Made by a program: the position numbers and the translations under genes. The notes under the pieces were generated by a model that saw only the letters and a program-made list of their open reading frames with translations, was not told the origin of the DNA and made no database searches. From Pontibacterium sp049603715 (GTDB taxonomy: Bacteria > Pseudomonadota > Gammaproteobacteria > Pseudomonadales > Balneatricaceae): a stretch of 64,000 bases of DNA. Positions within the stretch are counted from its first letter, which is position 1. Each line of letters begins with the position of its first letter. Positions 16,869-26,049 of the stretch are shown here, in pieces. The stretch is taken from assembly GCA_049603715.1 (NCBI GenBank), contig JBMYSW010000009.1, positions 1 through 64,000 on the forward strand. The letters run 5' to 3'.

Positions 16869-17667
16869 AGCCAGAGTCATTACGGCGCTGGTGTTAGCTC
16901 CCTTAGCGTTATGGATGTTGTTTGGCCTAGCACTAGAAGGGTTTATGATTGCCCTTGATGGCATCTTGTTACTTGCCGCTTGGGAATGGTCACGCTTGTC
17001 TGGCCTTAAAACCTGGACGGCCCAAATTGGCTACGTTGCTTTCACCTTACTCTTGTTATGTGGCCTGCATTTAGGCTTACACCACGCCTATACTGACGTT
17101 GGCCTAGTGTTAGCCAGCGCGTTTTGGCTGTTTGCAAGTATCTGTGTGGTCCGTTACCCCAACACCCAGCCATGGGCGTCGTCATTTGTTCGCCTATTAC
17201 TGGGCATTTGCGTACTGATACCCACATGGGTGGCCTTCTTTCAGCTCAAAGCGGCCAATAGCGACCTACAAATATTGCTGCTGCTGTTTATTGTATGGTC
17301 GGCGGATATTGGTGCGTATGCGGCAGGTAAAAACTTTGGTAAAAATAAGCTCGCGCCACATGTCAGCCCGGGTAAAACCCGAGAGGGTTTGTACGGTGGT
17401 TTAGTGTCTTGTGCAATTGTGGGTTTTGTTTTTTCATTTTTCTTTGAGCTGAGCTTCGCAAAACAGCTCGCCCTTGTGGCCCTTGTGGCCTTTTGTGGCC
17501 TAGTTTCGGTTATGGGCGACTTGTTTGAAAGTATGCTTAAGCGTCATCAGGGGATGAAAGACAGTAGCCAGCTTCTACCTGGCCACGGTGGCATTTTAGA
17601 TCGTATTGATAGCCTTGTTGCCGCAGCGCCCATTTATGTTTTGGGCACTCAGTTTTTAATTTTTTAA
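16861..17667 (+). CDS. cdsA: Phosphatidate cytidylyltransferase
   Basis: CdsA makes CDP-diacylglycerol from phosphatidic acid and CTP, the precursor of all phospholipids. This is a 268-residue inner-membrane protein with about eight hydrophobic segments and the C-terminal family signature MLKRHQGMKDSSQLLPGHGG followed by ILDRIDSL. It overlaps uppS by 8 bases. Only 48 bases separate it from rseP; in Pseudomonas-type genomes dxr occupies this place. Confidence 0.96.
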   Translation: MLKARVITALVLAPLALWMLFGLALEGFMIALDGILLLAAWEWSRLSGLKTWTAQIGYVAFTLLLLCGLHLGLHHAYTDVGLVLASAFWLFASICVVRYPNTQPWASSFVRLLLGICVLIPTWVAFFQLKAANSDLQILLLLFIVWSADIGAYAAGKNFGKNKLAPHVSPGKTREGLYGGLVSCAIVGFVFSFFFELSFAKQLALVALVAFCGLVSVMGDLFESMLKRHQGMKDSSQLLPGHGGILDRIDSLVAAAPIYVLGTQFLIF

Positions 17668-17715
17668 ATTCCGCTCCGCGCTCGTCGCTTAGCGTTCACT
17701 GAATGGAAGTGCACT

Positions 17716-19080
17716 GTGGATTTTCTTAACACTATCTTCGCAACCATTATCGCACTGGGTGTTTTGGTGTCGGTGCACGAGTGGGGCCACTTTATTGTGG
17801 CGCGCTTGTGTGGTGTTAAGGTGCTTACCTTTTCGGTTGGCTTTGGCAAACAACTTGTTGGGCGTACCGGTAAGCAGGGCACGCGTTTTGTGCTGTCAGC
17901 GATTCCTTTGGGTGGCTATGTACGTATGCTTGATGAGCGTGAAGGCCCTGTGCCGAGCGAGCTCAAGTCTCAGGCGTTTAATAACAAGTCGGTGTTTCAG
18001 CGCTTTGCAATTGTTGCGGCTGGGCCAGCGGTTAACCTTATCTTTGCCGTACTGGCATATGCTTTTATTTTCACTTCGGGAGTAACTGTGGTTCGCCCTG
18101 TTGTTGGTGAGCTTATTCCTAACTCTCCTGCGGCGCAGTCGGGCTTGCCAAACAATGTCGAAATTCTTGCGATTAATGGCCAAAACTCTTTGTCGTGGGG
18201 TGATGTAAATACCCAGCTAACCGCCTACATCGGTGAAACCACCAATATTATTCTCACTGTTCAGCCGCTAAACAGTAGCTTGTCTCAACAAGTGACGATT
18301 CCAGTTAACGAGTGGCAGTTTGATATTGAAACTCAGTCGCCTGTTTCTGCCTTGGGTGTTATTCCTTGGCAGCCAGAAATTGAGCCTATTATTGGACAAG
18401 TGGTTGCAGGCGAGCGCGCCGAGCAAGCGGGGCTGCAAGTAGGTGACCGCTTACTTGCGATTGACGGTGAACCGATTGCCGATTGGATTGGCTTTGTCAC
18501 TCGTATTCAGCAGAGTCCGCAACAACGCCTGACGCTTGAGGTTGAGCGAGAGGGTATGCGCCAATCGCTCTTCATTACCCCCAAACAACGGGAAGTCAGT
18601 CGTGATGGCCAAACCGTTCCCATGGGTTACATTGGCGCAGGCGTGCAACCTTATGCGTGGCCTGAGTCAATGCAACGCGATATCAACTACGGTGTTTTTG
18701 AGTCGATTGGCCAAGCGGCAGTAAAAACCTACGATACCGCTTTAATGATCCTCGACTCGATTTGGAAAATGATCGAAGGGGTTATCTCGGTAAAAAACTT
18801 GAGTGGCCCTATTACCATTGCTAAAGTGGCCGGTGCTTCGGCTGAGTCTGGGCTGATTTCGTTTGTATCCTTTATGGCTTATTTAAGTATTAGCCTGGGT
18901 GTATTAAACCTTTTACCTATCCCGATGTTGGATGGCGGACACCTTATGTTTTATCTCGCCGAGATGCTGCGAGGTAAGCCGTTGCCTGAATCGATTCAGG
19001 CGGGCTTTCAGCGTGTCGGCATGGCCTTGCTGTTTTCATTAATGGGCTTGGCTATGTTTAATGATATTTTACGGCTCTAG
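17716..19080 (+). CDS. rseP: RIP metalloprotease RseP (site-2 protease)
   Basis: RseP cleaves anti-sigma factor RseA within the membrane to release sigma-E under envelope stress, and also removes signal-peptide remnants. The 454 residues start at GTG 17716 (MDFLNTIFATI). The zinc motif HEWGH is at residues 21-25, two PDZ domains lie at about 110-180 and 200-290, and the C-terminal LDGGH in PIPMLDGGHLMFY supplies the third ligand. Four transmembrane segments are expected. The next gene, bamA, encodes a main target of the sigma-E regulon. Confidence 0.96.
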   Translation: MDFLNTIFATIIALGVLVSVHEWGHFIVARLCGVKVLTFSVGFGKQLVGRTGKQGTRFVLSAIPLGGYVRMLDEREGPVPSELKSQAFNNKSVFQRFAIVAAGPAVNLIFAVLAYAFIFTSGVTVVRPVVGELIPNSPAAQSGLPNNVEILAINGQNSLSWGDVNTQLTAYIGETTNIILTVQPLNSSLSQQVTIPVNEWQFDIETQSPVSALGVIPWQPEIEPIIGQVVAGERAEQAGLQVGDRLLAIDGEPIADWIGFVTRIQQSPQQRLTLEVEREGMRQSLFITPKQREVSRDGQTVPMGYIGAGVQPYAWPESMQRDINYGVFESIGQAAVKTYDTALMILDSIWKMIEGVISVKNLSGPITIAKVAGASAESGLISFVSFMAYLSISLGVLNLLPIPMLDGGHLMFYLAEMLRGKPLPESIQAGFQRVGMALLFSLMGLAMFNDILRL

Positions 19081-19125
19081 TGTTGATTAGAGCGCGTTTG
19101 TAATCCTTCTTGTGTAGATGAGTTA

Positions 19126-21426
19126 ATGAAAAAGTTTCTTCGTTTAGTAGTCGCAACTTGCTTCTTGGGCCCATGGACTGTGGCTTTTTCTGATCAAGGG
19201 TTTGTTGTTGAGGATGTACGTATAGAAGGGATTAACCAAGTTTCAACGCAGGCGGTGTTTGACTTTTTGCCTATCGAACGTGGTGATACCGTCGATGACG
19301 CCAAAATTGCACAGGCAATCCGTTCTTTGTTTGGTACGGGCTACTTTGACGACGTTGCTGTGTTTCGCGACCAGTCACAGTTGGTGGTAAAGGTTTTAGA
19401 GCGCCCAGCCATTGCGATTATTCGCCTTGAAGGTAACAAAGCCATTAAGGATGAAGCACTGCGTCAAGGCCTTGAGCATGCAGGCCTAAAAGAGGGCGAT
19501 ATCTTTAAGCGCTCCGTGTTAGACCAAATTAATCAAGACCTTGTGAAGCTATACGCTGCGCAGGGTCGCTATGGCGCAAAAGTCGAAACCAGCGTCGAGC
19601 CTCTGCCTAACAACCGCGTGGCCGTAAATATTACGGTGGACGAAGGTAAAGTATCCTCTATCTCTCATATCAACATTATTGGTAACAAGGTGTTTGATGA
19701 TGAGACGCTACTTGACCAGTTTGACTTAGGTTTACCTAGCTTTTGGGCGTTTTTTAGCGACCGAGACAAGTACGCACGTGAAAAGCTGAACGCAGACTTA
19801 GAACGCCTTCGTGACTACTACATGGACCGAGGCTACATTGACTTTAATGTGGACTCTACCCAAGTGTCCCTAGGGCCGATTAATAAAGACGTCTACATTA
19901 CGGTTAACATCACCGAAGGTGAGCGTTACGCTGTACGTGAAATCAAAGTTCTGGGCGAGCTAAACGACCTGGACGATGAGCTAAACCAAGCAGTAACAGC
20001 GCAAGCGGGCGACATTTTTTCTCGTAAAGTGATGACCTCTGATCGCAGCGCCATTACCGACGTGCTCGGCAACCATGGTTACCTTTTTGCCAATGTTTCA
20101 GCTCAACCCGAAGTGCATGACGACCAAACGGTTACTCTGCGTTACCTTGTGGCATCTGGTAAAAAGAGCTACGTCCGCCGTATCAATATTCAGGGCAACA
20201 CCCGCACAGGTGACGAAATTGTTCGCCGTGAGATGCGTCAAATGGAAGCGGCACCTGCTTCCCGTGAAAAGATTCAGCTATCGAAGCAGCGTCTAGACCG
20301 AATTGGTTACTTTGGTACTGTTCAGGTTGAAACCGTGCCGGTTGAAGGCGCTGATGACCAAGTTGACCTAAACTTTAATGTCACCGAGCAGCAGTCAGGT
20401 AGCTTTTCTGCAACCGTGGGTTACGCGCAAGGCTCAGGTATGATGCTGGGCTTGAGTGTTAAGCAAGACAACTTCTTGGGTACAGGTAAAGAGGTTAAGT
20501 TTGCAGTCACTGATTCAGACTCTACTCGAGAGTACAGCTTTAGCGAAAACGACCCTTACTACACAGTTGACGGTGTGAGCCGTGGCTACAAGGTCTACTT
20601 CCGTGAGCAAGACTTTGACGAAGACGATGTCAGCTCATACCAAACTGACGAGATTGGTGCGGGCGTTAACTTTGGTTACCCCATTGATGAGTACCAGCGT
20701 CTAACCTTTGGTACCAACCTAGAAGGCGTGCAAATCAAAACCGCTGCGCAAACGCCGCAAGAAATCGTCGACTTTATTAATGTTGAAGGCGACCAGTACC
20801 TCAACATTGTCGCCGAGGGTACTTGGTCTGATAACCACCTAAACCGAGGCTTCTTCCCAACGGATGGTTACTCAAACACAATTTCTGCCGAGGTGGCACT
20901 GCCGGGGTCAGACCTGACTTACTTCCGCTTGAACTACACAGGTAAGCGTTACATTCCATTAGACGATAACGATCGTTGGGTATTGGGTGGCTGGGGTCGC
21001 CTAGGGTACGCAGCGGCCTATGGTGAGAACGACTACCCCTTCTATCGTAACTTTTACGCCGGTGGTTTACGCTCGGTACGGGGCTATGCGTCAAATTCAT
21101 TAGGTCCAAAAGATACGCCACAAAGTGGCTACGACGCTGAACCTTTTGGTGGTGACTTACTGGTTACGGGTGGCCTAGAGTTGGTACTTCCGTTTGATAT
21201 CACCGGCGAGTCGGGTAAAACCCGAACCATTTTGTTCTTGGATGGCGGTAACGTATTTAACTCAGAAGATGACGTTAACCCAGACGATGTTCGCTTCTCT
21301 ACCGGTATTGGCTTGAGCTGGCTAACGCCGATTGGGCCACTTTCCTTTGTGTTAGCAAAAGCGCTGAATGCAGACGAAGATGATGAGACTCAGTCGTTCC
21401 AGTTCTCGATTGGTCAAACCTTTTAA
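19126..21426 (+). CDS. bamA: Outer membrane protein assembly factor BamA
   Basis: BamA is the core of the complex that inserts beta-barrel proteins into the outer membrane. The 766 residues have a signal peptide (cleavage after about residue 22, ...VAFS), five POTRA domains (about 24-425) and a 16-strand barrel. The lid-loop motif VRGY is present in GLRSVRGYASNS, and the protein ends in FSIGQTF with the terminal Phe. It is slightly shorter than the E. coli protein (810). The start ATG follows GATGAG. Confidence 0.97.
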   Translation: MKKFLRLVVATCFLGPWTVAFSDQGFVVEDVRIEGINQVSTQAVFDFLPIERGDTVDDAKIAQAIRSLFGTGYFDDVAVFRDQSQLVVKVLERPAIAIIRLEGNKAIKDEALRQGLEHAGLKEGDIFKRSVLDQINQDLVKLYAAQGRYGAKVETSVEPLPNNRVAVNITVDEGKVSSISHINIIGNKVFDDETLLDQFDLGLPSFWAFFSDRDKYAREKLNADLERLRDYYMDRGYIDFNVDSTQVSLGPINKDVYITVNITEGERYAVREIKVLGELNDLDDELNQAVTAQAGDIFSRKVMTSDRSAITDVLGNHGYLFANVSAQPEVHDDQTVTLRYLVASGKKSYVRRINIQGNTRTGDEIVRREMRQMEAAPASREKIQLSKQRLDRIGYFGTVQVETVPVEGADDQVDLNFNVTEQQSGSFSATVGYAQGSGMMLGLSVKQDNFLGTGKEVKFAVTDSDSTREYSFSENDPYYTVDGVSRGYKVYFREQDFDEDDVSSYQTDEIGAGVNFGYPIDEYQRLTFGTNLEGVQIKTAAQTPQEIVDFINVEGDQYLNIVAEGTWSDNHLNRGFFPTDGYSNTISAEVALPGSDLTYFRLNYTGKRYIPLDDNDRWVLGGWGRLGYAAAYGENDYPFYRNFYAGGLRSVRGYASNSLGPKDTPQSGYDAEPFGGDLLVTGGLELVLPFDITGESGKTRTILFLDGGNVFNSEDDVNPDDVRFSTGIGLSWLTPIGPLSFVLAKALNADEDDETQSFQFSIGQTF

Positions 21427-21443
21427 CACCTAGGATGGTTAAC

Positions 21444-21959
21444 ATGACATTAATTAAACATAAAGCGCACAACATTATTACTTTGCTGGCGGCATTGATG
21501 CTATCGGCGAACGCCTTGGCAGCCAACATTGGCATCGTAGACGCGCAAGCGGCGCTACGGGCCTCTAATGCCGCCAAAGCCTTTGATGCACAGCTAAAAG
21601 CGGACTTAGAGTCTGCACGCGCTGAGCTTGTAGCCCTTGAAGGGCAAATTAAGGCAAAGCAAAACGAACTTCGTCAAAACCAAGACCTGCTTTCTCAAGA
21701 GCAGTTACGTGCTGAAGACGACAAGTACCGCCAAATGGTGCAGAGCTTTCAAGTACGCCGTCAAGCGCTGAATCAAGAGCAAGTAAAACGCGAACAGGCG
21801 TTTCTTAAGCAAGTTCGCCCTGTGATCCGTGCTGCGGTGATTCAAATTGCTGAAGAAAAAAAGCTCGACTTAATTCTTAATCGCGAAGCAGCGGCCTATG
21901 CTAGCGCGTCTTTAGATGTCACGGCTCGATTGATTGAAATACTAAATACTCAGAAATAA
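21444..21959 (+). CDS. skp: OmpH/Skp periplasmic chaperone
   Basis: Skp holds unfolded outer-membrane proteins in the periplasm on the way to BamA. The product is 171 residues from ATG 21444, which has AGGA 8 bases upstream; ATG 21435 overlaps that AGGA and is less likely. A signal peptide ends ANALA, then IGIVDAQAALRASNAAK starts the conserved trimerisation region. A long Gln/Glu/Lys-rich coiled coil (about 45-115) forms the tentacles. The bamA-skp-lpxD-fabZ-lpxA-lpxB order is conserved. Confidence 0.93.
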   Translation: MTLIKHKAHNIITLLAALMLSANALAANIGIVDAQAALRASNAAKAFDAQLKADLESARAELVALEGQIKAKQNELRQNQDLLSQEQLRAEDDKYRQMVQSFQVRRQALNQEQVKREQAFLKQVRPVIRAAVIQIAEEKKLDLILNREAAAYASASLDVTARLIEILNTQK

Positions 21960-21962
21960 TTC

Positions 21963-23003
21963 ATGTTTTATTCGCTTTCACAGCTCGCTGCTGAGGTTAA
22001 TGGTGACCTTGTTGGTGAACCTGATTACACCATTGACCGTGTATCTCCCCTCGATCAGCCTCACCCTACAGGGCTGAGCTTTGCTGTGAGCGAAAGCAAG
22101 CTAGCCGCCCTCGCAGATAGTGACGCGGTGGGTGTGTTGCTGATTCCCCGCAACTTAAAAGCATTAGCGCCGGCACGAGCTATTTTGGTAGACGATGTTT
22201 ACCTTGCCTACGCCAAACTAAGTGCATGCTTTGACAGCCTTTATCGTAATGCCACCACGGCGCAACAGGATACCAGTGCCAAAGTCGCTGCCTCTGCGCG
22301 CTTAGGTCAAAACGTAACCTTGGGTGCAAATGTGGTGATTGGCGAGAATGTTGAGCTAGGCGAGGGCGTTGTAGTGTCGGCAGGCACCGTGATTGGCCCA
22401 AACTGTAGTATTGGTGCAAATACCTTTATCCACAGTAACGCTACCTTTTATGCCGATGTCACTGTTGGCGAGCGTGGTATCTTTCACAGTGGCTGTGTGA
22501 TTGGAGCAGACGGTTTTGGTTTTGCGCCCAAAAAACTCGGCTGGCAAAAGATTTATCAGCTTGCAGGTGTCGTCTTAGGTGATGATGTTGAAGTGGGGGC
22601 GAATACCACCATCGACCGAGGCGCCGTGACGGATACCCAGATTGGTAATGGTGTAAAGCTAGACAACCTTATTCAAATTGCCCACAACGTTGAAATTGGT
22701 GACCATACTGCAATTGCGGGCTGTACTGCGGTGGCGGGAAGCACTAAAATTGGCCGCAATTGTACCATTGCTGGCCACTGCGGCATTGTTGGGCATTTAA
22801 CCATCGCTGATGGCACCCATGTTGCTGCAATGACTCTTGTGACTAAGTCGATTACTGCACCTGGCGCGTATGCATCGGGCACAGGTATGCAGCTACTCAG
22901 CAAATGGAAAAAAAGCGTCGCTCACTTTAAACAGCTCGATAAGCTGAGTAAGCGCGTTAAACAACTTGAATCAAAATTATCAGAACTCTCTAAGGGCCAA
23001 TAA
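21963..23003 (+). CDS. lpxD: UDP-3-O-acyl-glucosamine N-acyltransferase
   Basis: LpxD adds the second, N-linked hydroxyacyl chain in lipid A synthesis. The 346 residues have the N-terminal uridine-binding domain (about 1-100) and a left-handed beta helix of hexapeptide repeats (about 105-300), visible as recurring IG-N-N and LG-D-V patterns. The catalytic His region is DNLIQIAHNVEIGDHTAIA. A C-terminal helix (KRVKQLESKLSELSK) closes the trimer. It begins 3 bases after skp. Confidence 0.96.
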   Translation: MFYSLSQLAAEVNGDLVGEPDYTIDRVSPLDQPHPTGLSFAVSESKLAALADSDAVGVLLIPRNLKALAPARAILVDDVYLAYAKLSACFDSLYRNATTAQQDTSAKVAASARLGQNVTLGANVVIGENVELGEGVVVSAGTVIGPNCSIGANTFIHSNATFYADVTVGERGIFHSGCVIGADGFGFAPKKLGWQKIYQLAGVVLGDDVEVGANTTIDRGAVTDTQIGNGVKLDNLIQIAHNVEIGDHTAIAGCTAVAGSTKIGRNCTIAGHCGIVGHLTIADGTHVAAMTLVTKSITAPGAYASGTGMQLLSKWKKSVAHFKQLDKLSKRVKQLESKLSELSKGQ

Positions 23004-23007
23004 CTCC

Positions 23008-23445
23008 ATGATGGATGTAAATGAAATTCGGGAATACTTACCACACCGTTATCCTTTTTTGCTTGTGGACCGAGTACTCGAACTAGACCCGGGTAAATCC
23101 ATTGTTGCGATTAAAAATGTGACAGTTAACGAGCCTTTCTTTAATGGCCACTTTCCTGATCACCCTGTTATGCCTGGCGTTCTTTTGGTAGAAGCGATGG
23201 CACAAGCGGCAGGTATCCTAGGTTTTAAAACCATGGACAAAAAGCCTCAAGACGGTTCAATCTACTACTTTGTAGGTGCAGATAACTTGCGCTTTAAGCG
23301 CCCAGTTGTGCCGGGTGACCAAGTAAAACTTGAAGCCGAAGTGAAATCTGAGCGTCGCGGTATTTGGAAGTTTGACGTGAAAGCATCGGTAGATGGTGAT
23401 ATGGTCAGCTCAGCAACCATTTTGTGTGCAGACCGGAAAGTATAA
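23008..23445 (+). CDS. fabZ: 3-hydroxyacyl-ACP dehydratase FabZ
   Basis: FabZ dehydrates 3-hydroxyacyl-ACP in fatty acid elongation and competes with LpxA for hydroxymyristoyl-ACP. The 145-residue hot-dog-fold enzyme starts at ATG 23008 (MMDVNEIREYLPHRYPF); starting at 22966 would overlap lpxD and add sequence unlike the family. The active site lies in NGHFPDHPVMPGVLLVEAMA (His and Glu). It sits between lpxD and lpxA as usual. Confidence 0.96.
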   Translation: MMDVNEIREYLPHRYPFLLVDRVLELDPGKSIVAIKNVTVNEPFFNGHFPDHPVMPGVLLVEAMAQAAGILGFKTMDKKPQDGSIYYFVGADNLRFKRPVVPGDQVKLEAEVKSERRGIWKFDVKASVDGDMVSSATILCADRKV

Positions 23446-23448
23446 GTT

Positions 23449-24219
23449 TTGATTCATCCTCAAGCGATTGTCGATCCAACGGCTAACATTGCAGATGACG
23501 TAAAAATTGGGCCTTGGACTTACATTGGCCCTAACGTCACTATTGATGAAGGCACTGTTATTGAGTCTCATGTAGTCATCAAGGGACCAACACGTATCGG
23601 CAAAGGCAACCGCATCTTTCAGTTTTCGTCGATTGGTGAAGAGTGCCAAGACCTTAAGTACAACGGTGAGCCAACCGAGCTCGTGATTGGTGACTACAAC
23701 ACCATTCGCGAAGGCGTAACCATTCACCGTGGTACGATTCAAGACAACAGCCTGACCAGTATTGGCAGTCATAACTTGCTAATGGCTTACGTTCATGTGG
23801 CCCATGACTGTGTGGTTGGTAATCACGTTATCTTAGCCAACAACACCTCTCTCGCTGGCCATGTTCGTGTCGCAGACTGGGCAATTTTGGGTGGCTTTAC
23901 TGCCATTCACCAGTTCTGCCAAGTAGGCGAGCATGTGATGACAGGCGTTAACAGTGTGATTTTTAAAGACGTTCCTGCCTATGTAAAAGGCGGCGGTAAC
24001 CCTTTCAAACCCCGCACCATTAATGCCGAAGGCCTTAAGCGTCGTGGCTTTAGCGCCGAAACGATTGCTGTGCTAAAGCGTGCTTACCGTTTGTTGTATC
24101 GCGAAAACTTAACTGTAGAACAGTCCATCGAAGCGCTCGAAGCGCTGCAAGAAGATACCCCTGCGGTCGCTTTGCTGATTGACTCTGTTAAGGCATCTAC
24201 CCGTGGCATCAGTCGATAA
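23449..24219 (+). CDS. lpxA: UDP-N-acetylglucosamine acyltransferase
   Basis: LpxA transfers the first 3-hydroxyacyl chain to UDP-GlcNAc, the first step of lipid A synthesis. The 256 residues begin with TTG 23449 (MIHPQAIVDPTANIADDVKIG), with GGAAAG 8 bases upstream and no ATG that would preserve the N-terminus. The hexapeptide helix covers about 1-190, with the catalytic His in YVHVAHDCVVG, and the C-terminal helical domain includes GLKRRGFSAETI. Starting a rate-relevant enzyme at TTG may keep its level low relative to FabZ. Confidence 0.95.
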   Translation: MIHPQAIVDPTANIADDVKIGPWTYIGPNVTIDEGTVIESHVVIKGPTRIGKGNRIFQFSSIGEECQDLKYNGEPTELVIGDYNTIREGVTIHRGTIQDNSLTSIGSHNLLMAYVHVAHDCVVGNHVILANNTSLAGHVRVADWAILGGFTAIHQFCQVGEHVMTGVNSVIFKDVPAYVKGGGNPFKPRTINAEGLKRRGFSAETIAVLKRAYRLLYRENLTVEQSIEALEALQEDTPAVALLIDSVKASTRGISR

Positions 24220-25408
24220 CTTGTCGGCAGATGGCGCCACACCTGTCCCGAATGCTTCGTTACCTCCAATCACTGTTGCGATGGTGGCTGGCGAAGCATC
24301 GGGCGATATTCTTGGAGCTGGCTTAATCGAGCAGCTGCGCCAACAATTCCCTAACCGACAAGTGCGTTTTATAGGCATCGCTGGCCCACTCATGCAAGCA
24401 CAAGGCTGTGAGAGTCTTTACCCCATGGAGCGCTTGAGTGTCATGGGTTTAGTTGAGGTGCTAGGACGGTTACGTGAGCTGCTTAAAATGCGCAAGCAGT
24501 TAGCAAAGCAGTTAATTGACTGTCAGCCCGACGTGTTTATTGGTATTGATGCGCCTGACTTTAATATTGGCTTAGAGCAAATGTTAAAGGATGCTGGTGT
24601 TAAAACGGTTCATTATGTTAGTCCGTCGGTTTGGGCGTGGCGTCGTAAACGCGTGCACAAAATCAAAGCCGCTACTGACTTGATGCTCACCTTGTTTCCA
24701 TTTGAAGCGCGCTTTTACCAAGAACAAAACCACCCAGTTACGTTTGTGGGGCACCCGTTAGTAGGCATTATTTCGGGTGCCGAAAGCCAAGCGCAAGCAC
24801 GAGAAAGCTTGTCACTAGCACAAGATGCAACCTTAGTGGCGCTGTTACCGGGTAGTCGTCGTGCAGAGGTGGCGTTGCTAGCGCCAGAGTTTATCGCTAC
24901 GGCGAAGTGGCTGCTGGCTAAAAAGCCAGATTTGCAGTTTATTTTACCGGCTGCAAACGAGGCGCGGCTCGAACAACTTGAGGCCTTACTCGTCGAGCAG
25001 TCTCTTCCTATTAAGGTGGTTCTGGGGCAGTCTCGCACGGCGATGGCGGCCAGTGATGCCATTCTTATCGCGTCAGGCACGGCGACCTTAGAAGCGACTT
25101 TGCTCAAGCGACCCATGGTCGTAGCCTACAAGCTTTCGCCCATTAGCTTCTTTATTTTGCGACGCATGGTCAAAAGCCCTTACATCTCCTTGCCGAACTT
25201 GTTGGCCGACCAAGAAATGGTGCCAGAAGTGCTGCAAAACGATGTGACACCTGAGGTGTTAGGCCCGCTGGTGCTAAGTGCCTTAGAGGATGCAGACACC
25301 CGTGCGAAGTTAGCCGAGCGGTTTACGGCTATTTACCAAGACCTTGATCAAAACGCTGACCTTAAAGCGGCACAAGCCGTCGCCCAGCTCATTTCAGCTC
25401 ACCCTTAA
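24203..25408 (+). CDS. lpxB: Lipid A disaccharide synthase
   Basis: LpxB (GT19) joins UDP-diacylglucosamine and lipid X to form the lipid A disaccharide. The core motif is MVAGEASGDILGAGLI, then PDVFIGIDAPDFN, HYVSPSVWAWR, LLPGSRRAEV and ASGTATLEATLL. I prefer GTG 24203, which overlaps lpxA by 17 bases and has AAGG upstream. TTG 24179 would add 8 residues, and ATG 24281 would cut off the first strand of the fold. About 25 residues before the core are unusual in sequence. Length is about 401 residues. Confidence 0.93.
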   Translation: MASVDNLSADGATPVPNASLPPITVAMVAGEASGDILGAGLIEQLRQQFPNRQVRFIGIAGPLMQAQGCESLYPMERLSVMGLVEVLGRLRELLKMRKQLAKQLIDCQPDVFIGIDAPDFNIGLEQMLKDAGVKTVHYVSPSVWAWRRKRVHKIKAATDLMLTLFPFEARFYQEQNHPVTFVGHPLVGIISGAESQAQARESLSLAQDATLVALLPGSRRAEVALLAPEFIATAKWLLAKKPDLQFILPAANEARLEQLEALLVEQSLPIKVVLGQSRTAMAASDAILIASGTATLEATLLKRPMVVAYKLSPISFFILRRMVKSPYISLPNLLADQEMVPEVLQNDVTPEVLGPLVLSALEDADTRAKLAERFTAIYQDLDQNADLKAAQAVAQLISAHP

Positions 25409-25411
25409 CGG

Positions 25412-26029
25412 ATGGACACGCCAATGGAAACCCTAGCGTTTGATTTTAGCGCGCCGGGCCTTGTGGCCGGTGTAGATGAAGTAGGGCGAGGCCCTTTGAT
25501 CGGTAACGTGGTTGCGGCTGCCGTCATCCTAAACCCTGCTAAGCCAATAGAAGGTCTGGCGGACTCCAAAAAGCTCTCGGCTAAACGCCGAGAGCAGCTT
25601 TACCTCGAAATTAAAGAAAAAGCGCTTTATTGGTGTGTGGCCCATGCAACACCTGCGGAGATCGACGAGCTTAATATTTTGCATGCCACCATGTTGGCGA
25701 TGAAACGAGCGGTCGAAGGCTTGGGCGTATCGCCAGATTATGCTTATATAGATGGAAATCGGTGCCCTGAAATTTCTTGCCCGAGTGAGCCAGTGGTAAA
25801 AGGTGACAGCCTTGTGCCCGCTATATCTGCTGCCTCCATTTTGGCTAAGGTGGATCGCGACAACGAAATGTTAGCGTTGGACGCTTCGCACCCTGAATAC
25901 GGTTTTGCCTCACATAAAGGCTACCCAACAAAGCAACATTTATCGGCGATTGAGGCCCACGGTGTGTTAGATGATCACCGTCGCAGCTTCTCGCCAGTGC
26001 GTAAGGCCCTCGGCCTTGTCGCTAAATAG
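25412..26029 (+). CDS. rnhB: Ribonuclease HII
   Basis: RNase HII cuts RNA in RNA/DNA hybrids, including single ribonucleotides left in DNA. The 205 residues show the acidic active-site residues in GVDEVGRGPLIG (Asp, Glu), the DSKKLS motif, YAYIDGNRCP (Asp) and SAASILAKVDRD (Asp). It begins 3 bases after lpxB; ATG 25424 is an alternative start. It sits upstream of dnaE as in Pseudomonas. Confidence 0.95.
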   Translation: MDTPMETLAFDFSAPGLVAGVDEVGRGPLIGNVVAAAVILNPAKPIEGLADSKKLSAKRREQLYLEIKEKALYWCVAHATPAEIDELNILHATMLAMKRAVEGLGVSPDYAYIDGNRCPEISCPSEPVVKGDSLVPAISAASILAKVDRDNEMLALDASHPEYGFASHKGYPTKQHLSAIEAHGVLDDHRRSFSPVRKALGLVAK

Positions 26030-26049
26030 TTAGGTTACATAGGTTTATC

